Shown: positions 49,699 through 57,793 of the stretch, one piece after another
How positions within the stretch are numbered: the first letter of the stretch is position 1
How the letters are laid out: every line of letters begins with the position of its first letter
Assembly: GCF_014207985.1 (NCBI RefSeq)
Contig: NZ_JACHMI010000001.1
Span: forward strand, 9,593,001-9,657,000
Length of the DNA stretch: 64,000 bases
Origin: Nonomuraea rubra
Lineage (GTDB): Bacteria; Actinomycetota; Actinomycetes; Streptosporangiales; Streptosporangiaceae
Reading direction: 5' to 3'
The notes under the pieces: generated by a model
Databases searched by the model: none
What the model saw: only the letters and a program-made list of their open reading frames with translations
What the model was told of the DNA's origin: nothing
Made by a program: the position numbers and the translations under genes

Positions 49699-51210
49699 AT
49701 GCAGGGCAGCTCACTGGCCAGAGCGCTGGACGACCGGATCGGCGGTGCCGGCTTCCTGAAGAAGGCGATGCGGAAGATCTTTCCCGACCACTGGACGTTC
49801 CTGCTCGGGGAGATCGCCCTGTACGCCTTCGTGGTGATCCTTCTGACAGGCGTCTTCCTCACGCTCTTCTTCAAGCCGAGCATGCGGGAGGTCGTCTACG
49901 ACGGGGCGTACGTGCCGCTGCGCGGCGTCATGATGAGCGAGGCGTACGCCTCGTCGCTGGAGATCAGCTTCGAGGTGCGCGGCGGCCTGCTGATGCGGCA
50001 GATGCACCACTGGGCGACGCTGATCTTCCTGGCCGCCATCGTGGTGCACGCCCTGCGCAACTTCTTCACCGGCGCCTTCCGCAAGCCGCGCGACCTGAAC
50101 TGGCTGATCGGCGTGCTGCTGTTCGTGCTGGTGATGTTCAACGGGCTGTTCGGCTACTCGCTGCCGGACGACCTGCTGTCCGGGGCGGGGCTGCGCATCC
50201 TGCACGGCGTGACCATCTCGATCCCGCTGGTGGGCACGTACCTGGCGACGTTCCTGTTCGGCGGGGAGTTCCCCGGCGAGGACATCATCGCCCGGCTCTA
50301 CAGCATCCACGTGCTGCTGATCCCGGGGATCCTGCTGCTGCTCATCCCGCTGCACGCGGTGATCCTGACCTGGCGGCAGACGCACACGCAGTTCCGGGCC
50401 AGGGGGCTGAACGACCGGGTGGTGCGCGGGGCGCCGTTCTTCCCGACGTTCCTGGCCAAGACGACGGTGTTCTTCCTGTGGGTGACCGGGGTGGTCGCGC
50501 TGCTGGCGACCCTGTTCCAGATCAACCCGATCTGGCTGTACGGGCCGTACATGCCGGGTCACATCAGCGCGGGCTCCCAGCCGGACTGGTACATGGGGTT
50601 CCTGGAGGGCGCGCTGCGGATCATGCCGCCGTGGGAGTTCACGATGTTCGGCCAGACGGTGACGATGAGCGTGGTGATCCCCGCGCTGGTGGCGCCGGGG
50701 CTGCTGTTCACCGCGCTGGCCGTGTACCCGTTCGCGGAGCGGTGGGTGACCCGGGACCACGCCGTGCACCACCTGCTGGACCGGCCGCGCGACGTGCCGG
50801 TGCGGGCGGGGCTCGGGGTGGCCGGGGTCGTGTACTACGGCCTGCTGTGGGCGGCCGGGGGCAACGACGTGATCGCCACCACGTTCCACATCTCGCTGTA
50901 CGCGACGACGTGGATCTTCCGGGTCCTGGTGCTGGCCGGGCCGGTGCTGGCGTTCGTCGTCACGCGGCGGATCTGCCTGGGGCTGCTGGCCCGCGACCGG
51001 CACACGGTGGACCACGGCGTGGAGACCGGGGTGATCGTGCGCGGGGCCGAGGGTGGTTACACCGAGGTGGAGCGGCCGGCCGACGAGGAGGAGACGGCGG
51101 TGCTGGTGCCTCCGGCGCGGCGCGAGCTGCCGCCGTCGGACTACGGCGACGTGCCGCCCCCGGCCGGGCGCCGGGTGCGGGACGCGCTGGAGCGCACCTG
51201 GCACGGGTGA
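49699..51210 (+). CDS. Cytochrome b (QcrB-like), copy 2
   Basis: A 503-aa paralogue of the preceding protein, very similar through the membrane part (YDGAYVPLRGVMMSEAYASS is identical in both) and with the same His ligands (MHHWATLIFLAAIVVHALRN; IHVLLIPGILLLLIPLHAVI) and quinol-site motif (SQPDWYMGFLEGAL). The C-terminus is longer (RELPPSDYGDVPPPAGRRVR). The 68-nt leader resembles that of copy 1 (both have CAACCGAGCC/AAACCGAGCC then TGCGGGGTG), so gene and leader were duplicated together. ATG 49699 is used; GTG 49693 is possible. No Rieske or cytochrome c gene follows. Confidence 0.92.
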   Translation: MQGSSLARALDDRIGGAGFLKKAMRKIFPDHWTFLLGEIALYAFVVILLTGVFLTLFFKPSMREVVYDGAYVPLRGVMMSEAYASSLEISFEVRGGLLMRQMHHWATLIFLAAIVVHALRNFFTGAFRKPRDLNWLIGVLLFVLVMFNGLFGYSLPDDLLSGAGLRILHGVTISIPLVGTYLATFLFGGEFPGEDIIARLYSIHVLLIPGILLLLIPLHAVILTWRQTHTQFRARGLNDRVVRGAPFFPTFLAKTTVFFLWVTGVVALLATLFQINPIWLYGPYMPGHISAGSQPDWYMGFLEGALRIMPPWEFTMFGQTVTMSVVIPALVAPGLLFTALAVYPFAERWVTRDHAVHHLLDRPRDVPVRAGLGVAGVVYYGLLWAAGGNDVIATTFHISLYATTWIFRVLVLAGPVLAFVVTRRICLGLLARDRHTVDHGVETGVIVRGAEGGYTEVERPADEEETAVLVPPARRELPPSDYGDVPPPAGRRVRDALERTWHG

Positions 51211-51302
51211 CCGGGATCACGATCCCCGTCCCGGCGGTCCGGCGACCGCACCGCCGGGACGGGTGCCAGGCGCGACCGCCGGGACGGTGCCGGGCGCGGC
51301 TG

Positions 51303-52616
51303 TCAGCCCCGCGTGGCGGGGACCGCCGCGTCCACGCCGCGGTCCAGGCGCAGGCCCCGCGTCTCCTTGAACGAGGTCAGCACCACGACCAGCGACACCG
51401 CCGCGATCGCGACCATGTAGAAGGCGGGCGCGATGGCGCTGCCCGACGCCGACACCAGCCCGGTCGCGACGAACGGCGCGGTCCCGCCGAACAGCACGTA
51501 CGCGGCGGTGTAGCCGATGGCCGAGCCGCTGGCCCGCACCTTGGCCGGGAACATCTCGACCAGCGCGGGCACGTTCGAGGTGCCGATCACCGACACCAGC
51601 ATGGCCAGCAGCGACGTGCCCAGCATGGCCCCCGCCAGCCCCGACCCCATCAGCCAGAACGCGGGCAGCGGCAGCAGCACGAACCCGGCGCACGCCGCGA
51701 TCAGCATGGGCCGCCGCCCGAACCGGTCGCTGGCCATGGCGGCGAAGACGCAGGCCACGCTGTACGCGAGCATCGACACGACGTTCGTGAGCTGCGACTC
51801 GCTCTTGGTGTAGCCCAGCTCCTCCGACATGTACGCGATCATGTAGCTGCTCATCAGGTAGTACCCAACGGCGTTGGTGATGCTGTAGCCGAACAGGGTG
51901 GCGATCTGCCGCCCGCAGCGCCGTACGGCCTCGCGCAGCGGCGCCGGCTCCACCTCGTCCTGCTGCTCCAGCGACCGGAACACGGGCGTGTCCTCGACCT
52001 TGGAGCGCAGGTAGAGCCCGATGACGCCGAGCGGCGCCGCCAGCAGGAACGGCACCCGCCAGCCCCAGCTCTGCAGCGCCTCGGCCGTCAGCGTCGAGGT
52101 GATCAGGAAGCCGACGCCGGAGCCCGCCACGCTGGCCAGGCCAACGGTCACGGGCACGGCGGCGGCGAAGCGGGCCCTGCGGCCGTCGGGCGCGTACTCG
52201 ACGATGAACGCCGACGCGCCCGTGTACTCGCCCCCGGTGGAGAAGCCCTGGGCGCAGCGCAGCAGGAACAGCAGGATCGGCGCGGCCATGCCCCAGGAGG
52301 CGTAGGTCGGCAGGATCCCGATGAGGAACGTGGCGCCGCTCATGGTGAGCACGGTCAGGGCCAGCATCCGGTTGCGGCCGAGGCGGTCGCCGTACCGGCC
52401 GAAGAAGGCCGCGCCGAGCGGCCTGGCGACGAACCCGCCGGCGAAGATCGCCCAGGTGGCGAGCAGCGCGGCCGTCTTGTCGTAGTCGGGGAAGAACAGC
52501 GCGGCGATGGTCGCGGACATCACGGCGTACGCCGCGGAGTCGAACCACTCGACGAAGTTGCCGATCGCGGAGGCCAGCGAGACCTTGCGCCGCACGGCGG
52601 AATCCTGGGGGGTCAT
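51303..52616 (-). CDS. MFS transporter, metabolite:H+ symporter (MHS) family
   Basis: A 437-aa 12-TM symporter. ASAIGNFVEWFDSAAYAVMS at TM1, RPLGAAFFGRYGDRLGRNRML (motif A, about 70-90) and LRCAQGFSTGGEYTGASAFI (TM4) are hallmarks of MHS carriers (shikimate, proline/betaine, dicarboxylate, aromatic acids). It lies 8 nt after the CoA ligase gene. The operon context suggests import of an aromatic or other organic acid that is then activated to its CoA thioester. The exact substrate is unknown. Confidence 0.94.
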   Translation of the reverse strand: MTPQDSAVRRKVSLASAIGNFVEWFDSAAYAVMSATIAALFFPDYDKTAALLATWAIFAGGFVARPLGAAFFGRYGDRLGRNRMLALTVLTMSGATFLIGILPTYASWGMAAPILLFLLRCAQGFSTGGEYTGASAFIVEYAPDGRRARFAAAVPVTVGLASVAGSGVGFLITSTLTAEALQSWGWRVPFLLAAPLGVIGLYLRSKVEDTPVFRSLEQQDEVEPAPLREAVRRCGRQIATLFGYSITNAVGYYLMSSYMIAYMSEELGYTKSESQLTNVVSMLAYSVACVFAAMASDRFGRRPMLIAACAGFVLLPLPAFWLMGSGLAGAMLGTSLLAMLVSVIGTSNVPALVEMFPAKVRASGSAIGYTAAYVLFGGTAPFVATGLVSASGSAIAPAFYMVAIAAVSLVVVLTSFKETRGLRLDRGVDAAVPATRG

Positions 52617-52624
52617 GGTGCTCC

Positions 52625-54142
52625 TTACTCGGTGTGCCTGCTGCGGAGCCGGGCGCGCTGGATCTTGCCCGTCGCCGAGCGGGGCAGCTCGGTGACGAAC
52701 TCGATCTCCCGCGGGTAGGCGAAACGCGAATGCGTGGTCTTCGCGAACTCGCGGATCTCGCGTGCCAGTTCCTCGCCCGGCCGGTAGCCGGGAGTGAGCA
52801 GGACCCACGCCTTGACGGCCTGGCCGCGCACGGGGTCCGGCACCCCGGCCACGCCCACGTCGGCGACGGCGGGGTGGGCGCGCAGCGCCTCCTCGATCTC
52901 GTCGGGGCCGACGCGGTAGCCGGAGGTCTTGATCACGTCGTCGACGCGGCCGAGGAACCAGTAGTAGCCGTCCTCGTCCACGCGCGCGTGGTCCTTGGTG
53001 TGGAACCACTCGCCGCCGAAGGTCTCCTCGGAGGCCTCGGGGCGGTTCCAGTAGCCGAGCGGGAACTGCGGGTTGCTCCGCGCCCGCAGGCAGATCTCGC
53101 CCACCTCGCCGGGCGGCACCGGCCGCTCGTGCTCGTCGAGCAGCGCCACGTCCCAGCCGGGCAGCGGGCGGCCCATCGAGCCCTCCTTGACCGGCGTGCC
53201 GGGGAAGTTCCCGATCAGCGGGTACGACTCGGTCGAGCCGTAGTAGTCGAGCAGCGTGACGCCGAACTGGTCGCGGAACCACCGGATCAGGTCGGCGGTG
53301 AGCGGCTCGTTGGCGCAGCAGACCGTACGCAGCCGCTGCGGGTGGCGCAGGCCCGCGTCCGGCACCTGCTCGCGCATCTTCCGCAGGAACGTGGGGTTGA
53401 CCAGCCCGGTCGTGACCCCGTTGCGCGCCATGCCCGCCAGCAGGCCCTCCGGGTCGAACCCGGCGGCCGGCCGGTACACGTAGTGCACCGCGCCGGCCCG
53501 CAGCGGCCCCATGAGCTTGGCCATCGACCAGGCCCACTCCCCCGCGCCGTAGAAGACGTCGCCGGGGCGCAGGTCGTGGCAGACCTCGAACTCGTTGTGG
53601 CCGAGCAGCGTGCGGTGGGCGTGCACGATGCCCTTGGCGGGGCCGGTCGTGCCGGAGGTGTAGAAGATCAGCGCCGGGTCGTCGGCGGCCGTGTCGGCGT
53701 CCTCGAACTCCGGCTCGAACCGCCCGATCACCGGGTCGTCCACGTCCACCACGATGTCCTGGTAGCCGCCCGCCCTGCGGACCGCGCCGGCCTCGGTGAC
53801 CAGCACGGACGCGCCCGAGTCCGCCAGCCGGTAGGCGATCTGGTCGTCGGCCCACAGCAGCGACATGGTCACCAGCACGGCTCCGGTGCGCAGCACGCCG
53901 AGGTAGGTGGCGGGCGTGTCGGTGCGCTGCGGCAGCATGACGGCGACGCGGTCGCCGGGGCGCACCCCGGCGCCCTTCAGGCAGGCGGCGATCCGGCGGG
54001 AGCGGTCCTGGATCTCGCCCCAGCGGATCTCCTCGTGGGCGCCGGTGTGGTCCTCGAAGATCAGGGCCAGGTTCTCGCGGGGGTGGCGGTCGGCCACGTC
54101 CACGGCCATGTTGTAGCGCTCGGGAACGCTCCATACGGTCAT
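52625..54142 (-). CDS. AMP-binding acyl/aryl-CoA synthetase
   Basis: A 505-aa ANL-superfamily ligase. Motifs: P-loop YTSGTTGPAKGIVHAHRT (about 165), YGSTES (about 305), WFHTKDHARVDEDGYYWFLG and RVDDVIKTSGYRVGPDEIE, and the catalytic C-terminal Lys in PRSATGKIQR. It activates a carboxylic acid as acyl-AMP and transfers it to CoA; the sequence is nearest in style to benzoate/medium-chain (MACS-like) ligases. ATG 54142 has SD AGGAG and overlaps the hydratase stop (ATGA). With the MHS carrier and crotonase it forms an organic-acid uptake and activation operon. Confidence 0.93.
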   Translation of the reverse strand: MTVWSVPERYNMAVDVADRHPRENLALIFEDHTGAHEEIRWGEIQDRSRRIAACLKGAGVRPGDRVAVMLPQRTDTPATYLGVLRTGAVLVTMSLLWADDQIAYRLADSGASVLVTEAGAVRRAGGYQDIVVDVDDPVIGRFEPEFEDADTAADDPALIFYTSGTTGPAKGIVHAHRTLLGHNEFEVCHDLRPGDVFYGAGEWAWSMAKLMGPLRAGAVHYVYRPAAGFDPEGLLAGMARNGVTTGLVNPTFLRKMREQVPDAGLRHPQRLRTVCCANEPLTADLIRWFRDQFGVTLLDYYGSTESYPLIGNFPGTPVKEGSMGRPLPGWDVALLDEHERPVPPGEVGEICLRARSNPQFPLGYWNRPEASEETFGGEWFHTKDHARVDEDGYYWFLGRVDDVIKTSGYRVGPDEIEEALRAHPAVADVGVAGVPDPVRGQAVKAWVLLTPGYRPGEELAREIREFAKTTHSRFAYPREIEFVTELPRSATGKIQRARLRSRHTE

Positions 54143-54900
54143 CTGGCGCTCCTCTGGAGGAAACGGTTCATCTCCCGCTGCGGCTCGCCGGAGGCGTACG
54201 CGGCGGCATGCACCTTCTTGGCGGCGTCCACGGCCTCGGCCAGCGCCTGGCTCTCCAGCTCCCGCAGCCGCCCCTTGGTCAGGGCCACGGCGCCGGGCGG
54301 CAGCGCGGACAGCTCCTTGGCCTGCCTGACGGCCTCCGCCAGCACCTCGCCGTCGCCGACGAGCCTGGTCAGCAGGCCCAGCCGCTCCGCCTCGGCCCCG
54401 TACACCAGCCGCCCGGTCAGCGCGAACTCGGTGGTCCTGGCACGGCCGAGGATGTTCCACATGGCCCAGATGCCGGTGATGCTCGGGATGCCGGACAGCA
54501 CCTCGGGCTGCCCCATCCGCACGCCGGCGTGGCCGATGCGCAGGTCGGCCAGCAGCGCGTACTGGAAGCCCGAGCCGGCGGCCACGCCGTTCACCGCCGC
54601 GATGACCGGCTTGTCCAGGTCGAGCACCGCCCGGTAGAGGCGGTCGAAGCCGTCGATCCAGGCGTCGGAGGCGGCGTGGTCGGCGGGGTCGATCGTGGCC
54701 GTCTCGCCCAGGTCCTGCCCAGCGCAGAAGGCCCGCCCCGCGCCCGTGAGGACAACCGCGCCCACCTGGGGGTCGGCGCCCGCCTCGCGCAGCAGCCCGA
54801 TCAGCCGCTCGCGCATCTCGGCGGTCCACGCGTTCAGCTTCTCCGGACGGTTCAAGGTGATCACCGCGACGGGTCCGTCACGGTCCAGCAGCACAGTCAC
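54139..54900 (-). CDS. Enoyl-CoA hydratase/isomerase family protein
   Basis: A 253-aa crotonase. VAVITLNRPEKLNAW (about 11-25), the oxyanion-hole segments RAFCAGQDLGE and VNGVAAGSGFQYALLADLRIG, and a catalytic-position Glu in MGQPEVLSGIPSITG are seen. Crotonases hydrate, isomerise or cleave enoyl-CoA thioesters; beside an aryl-type CoA ligase, a hydroxycinnamoyl-CoA hydratase-lyase or beta-oxidation role is possible. GTG at 54900 is the start (SD GGGAAGGGA). First gene of the operon divergent from the LysR gene. Confidence 0.92.
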   Translation of the reverse strand: MTVLLDRDGPVAVITLNRPEKLNAWTAEMRERLIGLLREAGADPQVGAVVLTGAGRAFCAGQDLGETATIDPADHAASDAWIDGFDRLYRAVLDLDKPVIAAVNGVAAGSGFQYALLADLRIGHAGVRMGQPEVLSGIPSITGIWAMWNILGRARTTEFALTGRLVYGAEAERLGLLTRLVGDGEVLAEAVRQAKELSALPPGAVALTKGRLRELESQALAEAVDAAKKVHAAAYASGEPQREMNRFLQRSAR

Positions 54901-54968
54901 AAGCGTCCCTTCCCAGGTCAACGGGCTTGCCGGGATACAACCAGGTGTGACGGGGCCGTGGCCAACAT

Positions 54969-54983
54969 CAATGGAGTCCCTTG
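54969..54983. promoter_or_regulatory. Candidate LysR-type operator
   Basis: CAATGGAGTCCCTTG fits CAA-N-GGA-N-TCC-N-TTG, a 15-bp dyad with one mismatched pair. It lies in the 111-nt divergent region between the crotonase and LysR genes. Paired GATAT steps (54986-55001) follow on the LysR side. Confidence 0.45.
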
Positions 54984-55011
54984 GCGATATCAGAGCGATA
55001 TGGTGAGGCGG

Positions 55012-55905
55012 ATGGAGCTGCGTCACCTGCGGTACTTCGTCGCGGTGGCCGAGGAGCTGCACTTCGGCCGGGCGGCGGAGCGGCTGCACATGGCCCAGCC
55101 GCCGCTGTCCCAGCGCATCCGCGATCTGGAGCGGGAGCTGGGCGTGCGGCTGTTCGACCGCAACCCGCACCGCGTCTCGCTGACCGAGGCGGGGGCGCTG
55201 CTCCTGGAGCATGCCCGCGGCGTGCTCGACCGTGCCGACGCCGCCCGCGAGGCCATGCGCCGCATCCGGCCTGGCGCGTCGGGGGTGCTGCGCGCCGGCG
55301 TGCCGCCGGACACGACCCCGATGGCGCTGCGGACGCTCGTGGCCCGCTTCACCGAGCACGTCCCCGACGTGCTGCTGGAGCTGCACGAGCTCACCACGGC
55401 CAGCCAGCTCGCCAAGCTGCGCGCAGAAGAGCTGGACGCGGGCCTGGTACGGCACCCCTGCGACACGGTGGGGCTGGAGTCCAGCGAGGTCGTGCACCGG
55501 CGGCTGGGCGTGGTGCTGCCCGCAGACCACCGCGCGGCCGGCCAGGACGTGGTACGCCTGCGCACGCTCGACGGCTCGGCCCTGGTGATCTTCCCCAGGG
55601 AGATGGCACCGCAGCTCTACGACCACATGCTGGAGGCGTGCCGCGACAACGGCTTCCTGCCCAGCGCGATCCGGCACGCCCGCAACCCGCACTTCGTGCA
55701 CGGCCTGGTCATGTCGGGGCTGGGGGCGCACCTCAACGAGGCCCCGTACGACGACTTGCCGGCCGGGCTGGTGTGGCGGCCGATCGACGAACCCCGGCTG
55801 ACCTGGTCCACCTCCGCCGTGTGGCCGCCCGTGCAGGGCGGCGAGGTCATCGGCGCGTTCGCCGAGGCCGCGCTGGCCGGGCTGCGCTCGGTCGGGCACG
55901 CCTGA
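55012..55905 (+). CDS. LysR family transcriptional regulator
   Basis: A 297-aa regulator. The N-terminal HTH is LRHLRYFVAVAEELHFGRAAERLHMAQPPLSQRIRDLERELG (3-44), followed by the linker helix and a type-2 periplasmic-binding effector domain (GVLRAGVPPDTTPMALRTL, LLELHELTTASQLAKLR). It is divergent from the MHS/ligase/hydratase operon, the classic arrangement for a LysR regulator activating catabolism in response to its aromatic or organic-acid substrate. ATG 55012 matches the family's usual MELRHLRYF start; ATG 55000 would add four residues. Confidence 0.94.
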   Translation: MELRHLRYFVAVAEELHFGRAAERLHMAQPPLSQRIRDLERELGVRLFDRNPHRVSLTEAGALLLEHARGVLDRADAAREAMRRIRPGASGVLRAGVPPDTTPMALRTLVARFTEHVPDVLLELHELTTASQLAKLRAEELDAGLVRHPCDTVGLESSEVVHRRLGVVLPADHRAAGQDVVRLRTLDGSALVIFPREMAPQLYDHMLEACRDNGFLPSAIRHARNPHFVHGLVMSGLGAHLNEAPYDDLPAGLVWRPIDEPRLTWSTSAVWPPVQGGEVIGAFAEAALAGLRSVGHA

Positions 55906-55918
55906 GTCCCCGTCATCC

Positions 55919-55940
55919 GGTTCGCATTCCTGTGCGAACC
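55919..55940. terminator. Hairpin downstream of the LysR gene
   Basis: GGTTCGCA and TGCGAACC form perfect 8-bp arms around a 6-nt loop, 14 nt after the LysR stop. It is followed by AGGAGCG rather than a T-run, so termination is plausible but not certain. The remaining gap to 56044 holds no gene. Confidence 0.5.
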
Positions 55941-56044
55941 AGGAGCGAAGGACGCGAGTCCAACCCTTTGGAACGATCCGGGCCTCGCCGGGGTCGTGCT
56001 TCAGGGGGACACGCACCGGGGGCGGTGCTCGTACAGGGGGATTC

Positions 56045-56872
56045 ATGGACATCGGCGCGATGTCGCGCGGGCCTGGGCAGGCCGGCGCGAGACGGGGGAC
56101 CGCGAGGGCGATCGCCGCGGTCGTACTGACGGCAGGGCTGGCGGGCGCGGGCACGCTCGTCACCACCACGGAACCGGCGCAGGCCGCCACCACCGGGGAG
56201 ACGGTCTTATCCGTGGGCACCGCGTCCTTATCCGTGGGCACCGCCTTATCCGTGAGCACCCCGTCCGAGACCGGCGTGAACTGCCGCCGCGTCAAGTGCG
56301 TGGCGCTCACCTTCGACGACGGGCCTGGCAGGTACACGGACGCGCTGCTGCGGAGCCTGGCGGCCTACCGGGCGCGGGCCACGTTCTTCGTCGTCGGGCA
56401 GAACGTGGCCGCGTACCCGGGGATCGTGCGCAGGACGCACGCGGCGGGGCACGAGATCGGCAGCCACACCTGGTCGCACCCGGACCTGACGAAGATGCCG
56501 GCCGCGTCGGTGCGCGCGCAGTTCGCCCGTACCGATCGGGCGATCAAGGCGGCCATCGGGATCAGGCCGAAGCTCGTCCGGCCGCCGTACGGGGCGTTCA
56601 ACGCGACCGTGCGGCTGCAGGCCCGGCGGCCCGTAATCATGTGGAGCGTGGACACCCTGGACTGGCGCTACCGCGACAGCGCCAAGGTAGCCAGGAAGGC
56701 GATCAGGTCGGTACGCCCGGGCAGCGTCATCCTGTTCCACGACATCCACCCCTCGACCGTGCGGGCCATCCCCAAGGTGCTGAAGAGCCTGTCCAAGCGC
56801 GGCTACCGGTTCGTCACCGTCAGCCAGCTCTTCGGGGGCAAGCCGCCTCGGGTGGTCTACAGCCGGGGCTAG
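56045..56872 (+). CDS. Secreted polysaccharide deacetylase (NodB/CE4)
   Basis: A 275-aa exported deacetylase. A long signal region (about 1-48) precedes a degenerate repeat (LSVGTASLSVGTALSVST, coded by three copies of CTTATCCGTGGGCACCGC-like units at 56206-56260). CE4 motifs: TFDDGPG (Asp base and metal Asp), SHTWSHPDL (HxxxH zinc ligands), RPPYGAFN, WSVDTLDW and ILFHDIHP. It removes N-acetyl groups from chitin oligomers, peptidoglycan or another acetylated polymer using a divalent metal. Monocistronic. Confidence 0.93.
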   Translation: MDIGAMSRGPGQAGARRGTARAIAAVVLTAGLAGAGTLVTTTEPAQAATTGETVLSVGTASLSVGTALSVSTPSETGVNCRRVKCVALTFDDGPGRYTDALLRSLAAYRARATFFVVGQNVAAYPGIVRRTHAAGHEIGSHTWSHPDLTKMPAASVRAQFARTDRAIKAAIGIRPKLVRPPYGAFNATVRLQARRPVIMWSVDTLDWRYRDSAKVARKAIRSVRPGSVILFHDIHPSTVRAIPKVLKSLSKRGYRFVTVSQLFGGKPPRVVYSRG

Positions 56873-56952
56873 CGGTTCCGCGAACTTCTCTCGCGTCCGT
56901 TGAACCCCGCTCGCCGGGCAGGCGTATCCGTCCATGTGAGCGGTGATCGCGC

Positions 56953-57627
56953 ATGAACCCCGACCAGAAAGGTTGCGGCACCGGCAGCAGGGACACCGCG
57001 CAGGCCGGGCGGCCCGGCCTGCGCGGGCTGCGGGCGGCGGTGTTCGCGGTCGTGTGCGTGCTCGCGGCCCTCGCGATGCACGTGCTGGCCGGGGGGCCGA
57101 TCGCCGGTCTGGGCACGGTGGTCGCGGCCACGGCCGCGACGGGTGCGGGCGCGTTCGTGCTGGCCCGGCGGCGGCGGTCCCCGTGGACGCTGCTCGCCGC
57201 CTCGTTCGCCGCCCAGTACGGCATGCACCAGCTCTTCACCGCCGGCACCGGCTCCATCGCCGGCCTCCTCACCACGATCGGCGTCCCTCTCAGCACGGCC
57301 ACCGCCGGCCCCCATCACCACTCCCTCCTGGACGCGGCCGGCCACCATGGCGGCGGCCTCTACGGCGGGACGGGAATGTTGCTGGCGCACGTCCTGGTCG
57401 CCGCCGTCTCCGCGTGGTGGCTCGATCGCGGCGAGACGGCGCTGGCCACGCTGCTGCGGTTGCTCGCCTGCTCGCTCCACGACCTGTGGGCCCTGCTGAC
57501 CTCCCGCGACACACCGCTCCCCGCGCTCCCCTTCCGGCTGTCCGCGCCGGCGCGCGCGGCAGCCGGCGGCGTCCTCACCGCCCAGGTGCTGGCCTGGGCT
57601 CTGTGCCGGCGGGGGCCGCCCCGCTAG
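56953..57627 (+). CDS. Integral membrane protein with His-rich loop
   Basis: A 224-aa protein with about five hydrophobic helices (LRAAVFAVVCVLAALAMHVLA, IAGLGTVVAATAATGAGAFVLA, LLAASFAAQYGMHQLFTAG, GTGMLLAHVLVAAVSAWWL, AAGGVLTAQVLAWAL). A His cluster (AGPHHHSLLDAAGHHGGG, about 118-135) lies in a loop and could bind copper or another metal. No family name was recognised. It precedes a PepSY/PiuB-type protein by 166 nt; both may serve metal or redox homeostasis. Confidence 0.7.
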   Translation: MNPDQKGCGTGSRDTAQAGRPGLRGLRAAVFAVVCVLAALAMHVLAGGPIAGLGTVVAATAATGAGAFVLARRRRSPWTLLAASFAAQYGMHQLFTAGTGSIAGLLTTIGVPLSTATAGPHHHSLLDAAGHHGGGLYGGTGMLLAHVLVAAVSAWWLDRGETALATLLRLLACSLHDLWALLTSRDTPLPALPFRLSAPARAAAGGVLTAQVLAWALCRRGPPR

Positions 57628-57653
57628 GTGCCAGGGAAATCGACCTCTCGGAC

Positions 57654-57676
57654 GCTCGCGGTTCGCAGCCGCGAGC
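57654..57676. terminator. Hairpin after the His-rich membrane protein gene
   Basis: GCTCGCGG and CCGCGAGC form 8-bp arms around TTCGCAG, 27 nt past the stop. No T-tract follows, so it is a weak intrinsic terminator or an mRNA-stabilising stem. Confidence 0.45.
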
Positions 57677-57793
57677 ACGGTGACCGGCACGGCGCCGCAC
57701 CCGCGTGCGCCCCGGTCACGCCCGGCTTTCCCCGCCCCGCACGGGACACCCCGTGTCCTCGCGCGGGCGCGCACCTCCGGAACGGAGCCCCCC

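Noticed and set aside
48191..51210. Mobile-element origin of the duplicated cytochrome b genes
   Set aside because: No transposase, terminal inverted repeats or target-site duplication were seen; a simple tandem duplication explains it.
49659..52718. A 1019-codon plus-strand frame across the second cytochrome b gene and the MHS transporter
   Set aside because: It is out of frame with the cytochrome b gene and antisense to the transporter; Arg/Ala/Gly-rich with no membrane helices.
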